In this document: positions 62,636 through 64,000 of the stretch, one piece after another
How the letters are laid out: every line of letters starts with the position of its first letter
Numbering within the stretch: the stretch's first letter is position 1
Source of the DNA: Mariniphaga sp963747515
GTDB lineage: Bacteria > Bacteroidota > Bacteroidia > Bacteroidales > Prolixibacteraceae
Assembly: GCA_963747515.1 (NCBI GenBank)
Contig: CAVVFN010000008.1
Span: forward strand, 620,001-684,000
Direction: 5' to 3'
Length of the DNA: 64,000 bases
Notes under the pieces: generated by a model
Databases searched by the model: none
The model's input: the letters and a program-made list of their open reading frames with translations, nothing else
Told to the model about the DNA's origin: nothing
Program-made: the position numbers and the translations under genes

Positions 62636-63793
62636 ATGAGACAAATTCAATTTACCATTATTCCCGCGTTTCTTATTCTTCTCTTTGTTTCCTGGAATTC
62701 TTCGGCAGTAGATAAAGGAGAAAAAAAAGACAGTGCCTGGGAAAAAATCAAAACCTATTTTAACCCGCCTGAAGAATTTAAAGCCAATTACGGAGATTAC
62801 CTTTCGCCGTTAAAATTTTACGACGGACGTAAAGTAAAGTCGAAAAAGGACTGGGCTCTGCGCAGGGAAGAAATCCTAAACCGGTGGCAGAACATGTTGG
62901 GGGAATGGCCTCCGTTAATTGAAAATCCAAAAATGGAAATTATTGAATCGGTAAAAAGGGAAAACTTTACCCAGCACTCCATAAAACTGGAGTGGAGAAA
63001 AGGTGAAATGACAAATGCTTACCTGTTGATACCTGACACTCCGGGAAGAAATGAAAAAAAACCTGCCGTTATTACAGTATATTATGAGCCTGAAACCGCA
63101 GTAGGATTGAAGGTTGAGCTGCGTGATTTTGCCTATCAGCTTGCAAAACGGGGATTTGTTACTTTATCTCTTGGTACAGGCGCCACCCAAAACACCAGTC
63201 CTTTTGGACAATATTATCCGACACCTGAAAATGCTACTGTAGAACCTTTATCGATGCTGGCATATCTGGCAGCCAATGCATATAATTTTCTGGCAAAACA
63301 TCCTGAAGTAGATTCCGGGAGAATAGGGATAACGGGGCATTCCTACGGTGGTAAGTGGTCGATGTTTGCATCCTGTCTTTACGACAAATTTGCCTGTGCT
63401 GTATGGTCGGATGGTGGAATTGTGTTTGATGAATCACGTCCCAATGTTAATTACTGGGAGCCCTGGTACCTGGGATACCACAAAAAACCCTGGAGAAAAG
63501 GCGGGGTAATTACTGAAGATAATCCTGCAAAAGGCCTTTATCCCGAGCTGGTTAAAAACGGATTCGATTTACATGAGCTTCACGCACTGATGGCACCCCG
63601 GCCATTTCTGGTATCGGGAGGTTCCGAAGATCCGGTTGAACGCTGGATTCCTCTTAATCATGCTGTAGCTGTAAATAAGTTGCTTGGTTATAAAAACCGG
63701 GTAGGCATGACCAGCCGCCCTACTCATGCACCTACTCCGGAATCGAACGAAGCGATGTATAATTTCTTTGAATACTTTCTGAAAGAAAAATAA
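62636..63793 (+). CDS. Exported alpha/beta hydrolase (dienelactone hydrolase/esterase-like)
   Basis: 385 residues. A signal peptide ends near 24 (WNSSA). The nucleophile elbow is GHS236-YGGKW; a late acid lies in GGSEDPVERW and the histidine is probably in SRPTHAPTPESN. The GHSxGGK pattern and length recall acetylxylan- and glucuronoyl-esterase-like proteins (CE7/CE15 groups) as well as dienelactone hydrolases. No choice can be made without a search. Co-transcription with the exported oxidoreductase gene suggests joint attack on decorated glycans. Confidence 0.82.
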   Translation: MRQIQFTIIPAFLILLFVSWNSSAVDKGEKKDSAWEKIKTYFNPPEEFKANYGDYLSPLKFYDGRKVKSKKDWALRREEILNRWQNMLGEWPPLIENPKMEIIESVKRENFTQHSIKLEWRKGEMTNAYLLIPDTPGRNEKKPAVITVYYEPETAVGLKVELRDFAYQLAKRGFVTLSLGTGATQNTSPFGQYYPTPENATVEPLSMLAYLAANAYNFLAKHPEVDSGRIGITGHSYGGKWSMFASCLYDKFACAVWSDGGIVFDESRPNVNYWEPWYLGYHKKPWRKGGVITEDNPAKGLYPELVKNGFDLHELHALMAPRPFLVSGGSEDPVERWIPLNHAVAVNKLLGYKNRVGMTSRPTHAPTPESNEAMYNFFEYFLKEK

Positions 63794-63834
63794 TACCTTA
63801 ATAAATTTTTTCCAACCGATCTTTTTAAGGCAGT

Positions 63835-63881
63835 ATAAATTGCAAAACATCCCGCTCCATTTGGAATATTTTGCAATTTAT
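63835..63881. repeat. Perfect 13-bp inverted repeat downstream of the hydrolase gene
   Basis: ATAAATTGCAAAA (63835-63847) and TTTTGCAATTTAT (63869-63881) form a 13-bp perfect inverted repeat with a 21-base loop. No U run follows on either strand, so a standard terminator is unlikely, though an RNA 3' end stem or a protein site is possible. It starts 41 bases after the stop codon. Confidence 0.6.
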
Positions 63882-64000
63882 CCTGCTCTACATGCACTTG
63901 TAAATCAAAATATTTCCAAGTCCAACTGGTTTTGAAACTTACTCATTTACAGTTCCTTAAATTCCTACAACAATTTTCCGGACCAGGACTTCACCTTTGT

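Noticed and set aside
1..64000. tRNA, rRNA, riboswitch or intact insertion sequence
   Set aside because: No cloverleaf-type sequence, conserved rRNA segment, known riboswitch core or transposase frame was recognised by reading; a covariance-model scan was not possible.

Overview
The window reads as one chromosomal segment of a Bacteroidota bacterium. It carries a Bat (Bacteroides aerotolerance) operon, a type IX secretion C-terminal sorting domain on a large exported protein, a TonB-dependent receptor with an N-terminal carboxypeptidase-regulatory-like domain, a PorT-like outer-membrane barrel gene, several matches to the Bacteroidota -7 promoter element TAnnTTTG, and moderately AT-rich DNA. 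The many sulfatases, exported Gfo/Idh/MocA oxidoreductases and carbohydrate-active proteins fit a free-living polysaccharide degrader of the Marinilabiliales/Prolixibacteraceae type; that narrower placement is inference.

Layout. 1-6.9 kb: the 3' end of a DUF58 gene, a membrane-anchored partner gene, then batA-batB-batC-batD-batE on the plus strand. 7-12.5 kb: a NYN/OST-HTH putative RNase, a large SNF2 helicase, a CBM9-like protein and a TspO-like membrane protein. 12.6-17.3 kb: a ribose/nucleoside salvage unit (GRP-type sugar transporter, ribokinase, ADP-ribosylglycohydrolase-like lipoprotein, nucleoside hydrolase). 17.4-23.5 kb: a four-gene unit with three sulfatases and a PhoD-like phosphatase. 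23.7-25.2 kb: a rhamnose-mutarotase-like gene and mannose-1-phosphate guanylyltransferase. 25.5-27.7 kb: a DoxX gene followed by a Tat-exported oxidoreductase, ending in a good terminator.

28-37.2 kb holds the most unusual unit. It is a six-gene minus-strand set: a 1262-residue PQQ-propeller/Rossmann-like/PQQ-propeller/malectin protein, a lipoprotein with CxC and CH motifs, a small membrane protein, an FtsX-type permease with a C-x-C-H motif, a LolD-like ATPase, and a TonB-dependent receptor. I know of no described function for this combination. 37.4-42.4 kb has two serine hydrolases and a concanavalin-like protein. 42.4-44.3 kb is a repeat-rich, decayed stretch: REP-like hairpins, a DUF4258-like/DUF2283 pair, an Rhs remnant and a truncated TPR gene. 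44.4-53.4 kb is a catabolic operon: frameshifted URO-D-like methyltransferase, SDR, ROK kinase, Gfo/Idh/MocA, SIS isomerase, FAD oxidoreductase, phosphotriesterase-like hydrolase and a 45-residue-repeat propeller. 53.7-60.8 kb has a BNR-type lipoprotein, a broken PorT-like gene, a DoxX domain fused through an internal Tat signal to a TIM-barrel-like enzyme, and a T9SS beta-helix protein. 61.1-63.8 kb has a Tat-exported Gfo/Idh/MocA protein and an alpha/beta hydrolase on the plus strand.

Taken together, the genes suggest outer-surface and periplasmic processing of complex, sulfated or decorated sugars, followed by cytoplasmic kinase, isomerase and dehydrogenase steps. I saw no SusC/SusD pair, no anaerobic sulfatase-maturating enzyme, no RNA genes, no CRISPR array and no intact insertion sequence. 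No database search was possible, so family names rest on motifs and recognisable sequence patterns.
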